Below the pieces are notes generated by a model. The model had not been told where the DNA came from. It saw nothing but the letters and a program-made list of their open reading frames with translations, and ran no database searches. The translations under genes and the position numbers were made by a program. Positions 62,958-64,000 of a stretch of 64,000 nucleotides of DNA are shown one piece after another; position 1 is the stretch's first letter, and the number at the start of each line of letters is the position of its first letter. The stretch lies in the NCBI GenBank assembly GCA_041060555.1, contig JBEUDS010000019.1; one strand, given 5' to 3'. Source of the stretch: CAUJIW01 sp963205175 (GTDB taxonomy: Bacteria; Pseudomonadota; Alphaproteobacteria; Sphingomonadales; Sphingomonadaceae).

Positions 62958-63872
62958 TCAATCTGCTCCCACCACGGGGGTGGCAGGGGCACGGCGTTGC
63001 GGCGTTGGCCGTCGCGCGGCGGCGGCAAAGGCGGGTCGCAGCCTGTCGACAAGAAAATCAATCAGTGCGCGTACATGCGCCGGGATCACTTCGTGGCGCG
63101 GGAAAACCGCGAAGAAACTGTGCGGCGCCAGTTGCCACTGCGGCAGCAGCGCGACCAGCTGGCCGCTGTCGGCGGCATGACTCGCAAGGAAGGTTGGCAA
63201 CGCGGCGATGCCCAGCCCCGCCACCACCGCTTCACGCAGCAGCAGAAGGTCATTGCAGGTCAGTCGCGGCGTGAACTCGACGTCGAACTCGCCGGCATGG
63301 CTTGATAGACTCCATTTGTGCCGCGCATCGTTCGTGCCCGTCGCCAGCAGGTCGAACCGCGGCAGATCGACGTGACTTTGCGGCATGCCGTGGCGTTCAA
63401 GATACCCTGGTGCCACATAAAGGCGATAGGTCGCTTCTCCCAGTTTGGTAGCCGTGAGCGAAGACTGGGCAAGGGGGAGGGAGCCCGCGACGATGGCAAG
63501 GTCAAAGCCGCCACGCAGAAGATCGACCTGCTCGCTGGTGACGACGCATGACAGCCGGACATCGGGATAGAGCTCCAGATAGGCCGCCAGCAGCGGGCCG
63601 AGCAGGCTGCGGTCGAGGTCGTGCGGCACCGCGATGCGCAGCAGGCCCTGGGGATGGCTGTGCTGCTGACGTAGCGCACGTTCTCCGTCACGCAGGACAC
63701 CGATGCATCGCAAGCTGTAGTTGTAGAAGAGGGTTCCCTGTTCTGTCAGTGTGACGCTGTGGGTGCTGCGCCGGATCAGTTGCGCGCCCAGTTGTTCTTC
63801 CAGCCGGCTCAGGCGACGACTGACGGTCGATTTCGGGAGGCCGAGAGCCCGGCCGGCCTTGGTGAGATTTTC
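62958..63872 (-). pseudogene. LysR-family regulator, 5' end lost at a probable IS junction
   Basis: The minus-strand frame encodes a LysR protein from the middle of its helix-turn-helix (ENLTKAGRALGLPKSTVSRRLS) to the stop at 62958. The effector domain is intact (LLRIAVPHDLDRSLLGPLLAAYLE ... VAGLGIAALPTFLASH). Upstream of codon GAA at 63870-63872 the similarity to LysR ends, with no start codon and a TGA four codons further up, where IS-like sequence begins. The first 15-20 residues and the start are missing, so it should be non-functional unless a downstream TTG is used. It may once have controlled the permease/kinase operon or phoD. Confidence 0.75.
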
Positions 63873-64000
63873 GGGTCGCGTCCGTCAAGGTGGTGTAATT
63901 TCGGCTGTGGCCGTGGGCCATCGTCAGGCGGCTTTGGCGGTGATGTGTAGGGGCTGATTTTCCTCCTCGATCATGGGTTGGTTGAGTTCGGCCATGCCTT
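63873..64000. mobile_element. Probable insertion-sequence end (runs off the window)
   Basis: From 63873 the sequence GGGTCGCGTCCGTCAAGG begins abruptly inside the LysR gene. On the minus strand the region reads as a short open tail ending at 63924 (…HITAKAA, stop), then about 50 nt of non-coding to the junction, as expected for the 3' end of a transposase gene. The end resembles IS256-family termini from memory, which I could not check. Only one end is in the window, so neither the inverted repeat nor the target duplication can be confirmed. Confidence 0.5.

Overview
The window is dense, GC-rich chromosomal DNA from an alphaproteobacterium. I base this on gene families and gene order: the F1-ATPase inhibitor zeta subunit (DUF1476) beside bolA and a CGFS monothiol glutaredoxin, the split purS/purQ/purL form of FGAM synthase, a pyrB-pyrC pair with a non-catalytic PyrC, divergent serB/miaA next to ilvIHC, a LiuR-type MerR regulator ahead of beta-oxidation genes, and TonB-receptor/Rieske catabolic genes. 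A Rhodospirillales-like lineage seems plausible, but sequence reading alone does not fix the genus. I saw no tRNA, rRNA or CRISPR array. Most of the long overlapping reading frames are antisense shadows of real genes, which is usual at this GC content.

Layout. 0-2 kb: an MFS permease cut by the window edge and a low-molecular-weight tyrosine phosphatase. 2-7.3 kb: branched-chain amino acid genes (ilvI-ilvH-ilvC), miaA, and serB, whose start codon overlaps that of miaA head to head. 7.3-13.5 kb: a methyltransferase with a PilZ protein, then a cassette with a TPR/Sel1-SPOR protein facing an operon of orphan ParA ATPase, ribbon-helix-helix protein and TPR-SPOR lipoprotein. 13.5-18.1 kb: pyrimidine genes (pyrB and a PyrC homologue lacking the metal ligands) facing purL. 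18.1-26.5 kb: ring-cleavage-type dioxygenase, alkylsulfatase, OhrR-type regulator, TusA-like protein, dienoyl-CoA-reductase-like SDR, NYN protein, SLC13-type permease and a crotonase-fold enzyme. 26.6-34 kb: a transglycosylase-like protein, an unknown membrane protein, purC-purS-purQ facing zeta subunit-bolA-grxD, then HAD, GNAT and CsgG-family genes. 34-45.6 kb: cysK, an exporter with a divergent Crp/Fnr regulator, flippase and CapA (surface glycan), a LOG protein translationally overlapped with a beta-CASP RNA hydrolase, a Tet-type exporter, NUDIX and a 2OG-Fe oxygenase. 45.6-52.5 kb: EamA permease and a MerR/LiuR-controlled beta-oxidation operon (acyl-CoA dehydrogenase, thiolase, FadB). 52.5-58.1 kb: TetR regulator, TonB receptor and a Rieske oxygenase / SnoaL-like / VOC catabolic operon. 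58.2-63.9 kb: lactate-type permease, glycerate kinase, PhoD phosphatase and a LysR gene whose 5' end is missing where an apparent insertion-sequence end begins.

The most interesting features are the ParA-RHH cassette flanked by two SPOR-domain proteins with CtrA-like boxes, the self-contained Rieske/SnoaL/VOC/TonB catabolic island with no visible electron-transfer partner, the metal-less PyrC, the perfect palindromic LiuR-type operator inside a promoter that predicts a leaderless transcript, and the LysR gene interrupted at the right edge. All functions are inferred from motifs and family knowledge; nothing was checked against a database.
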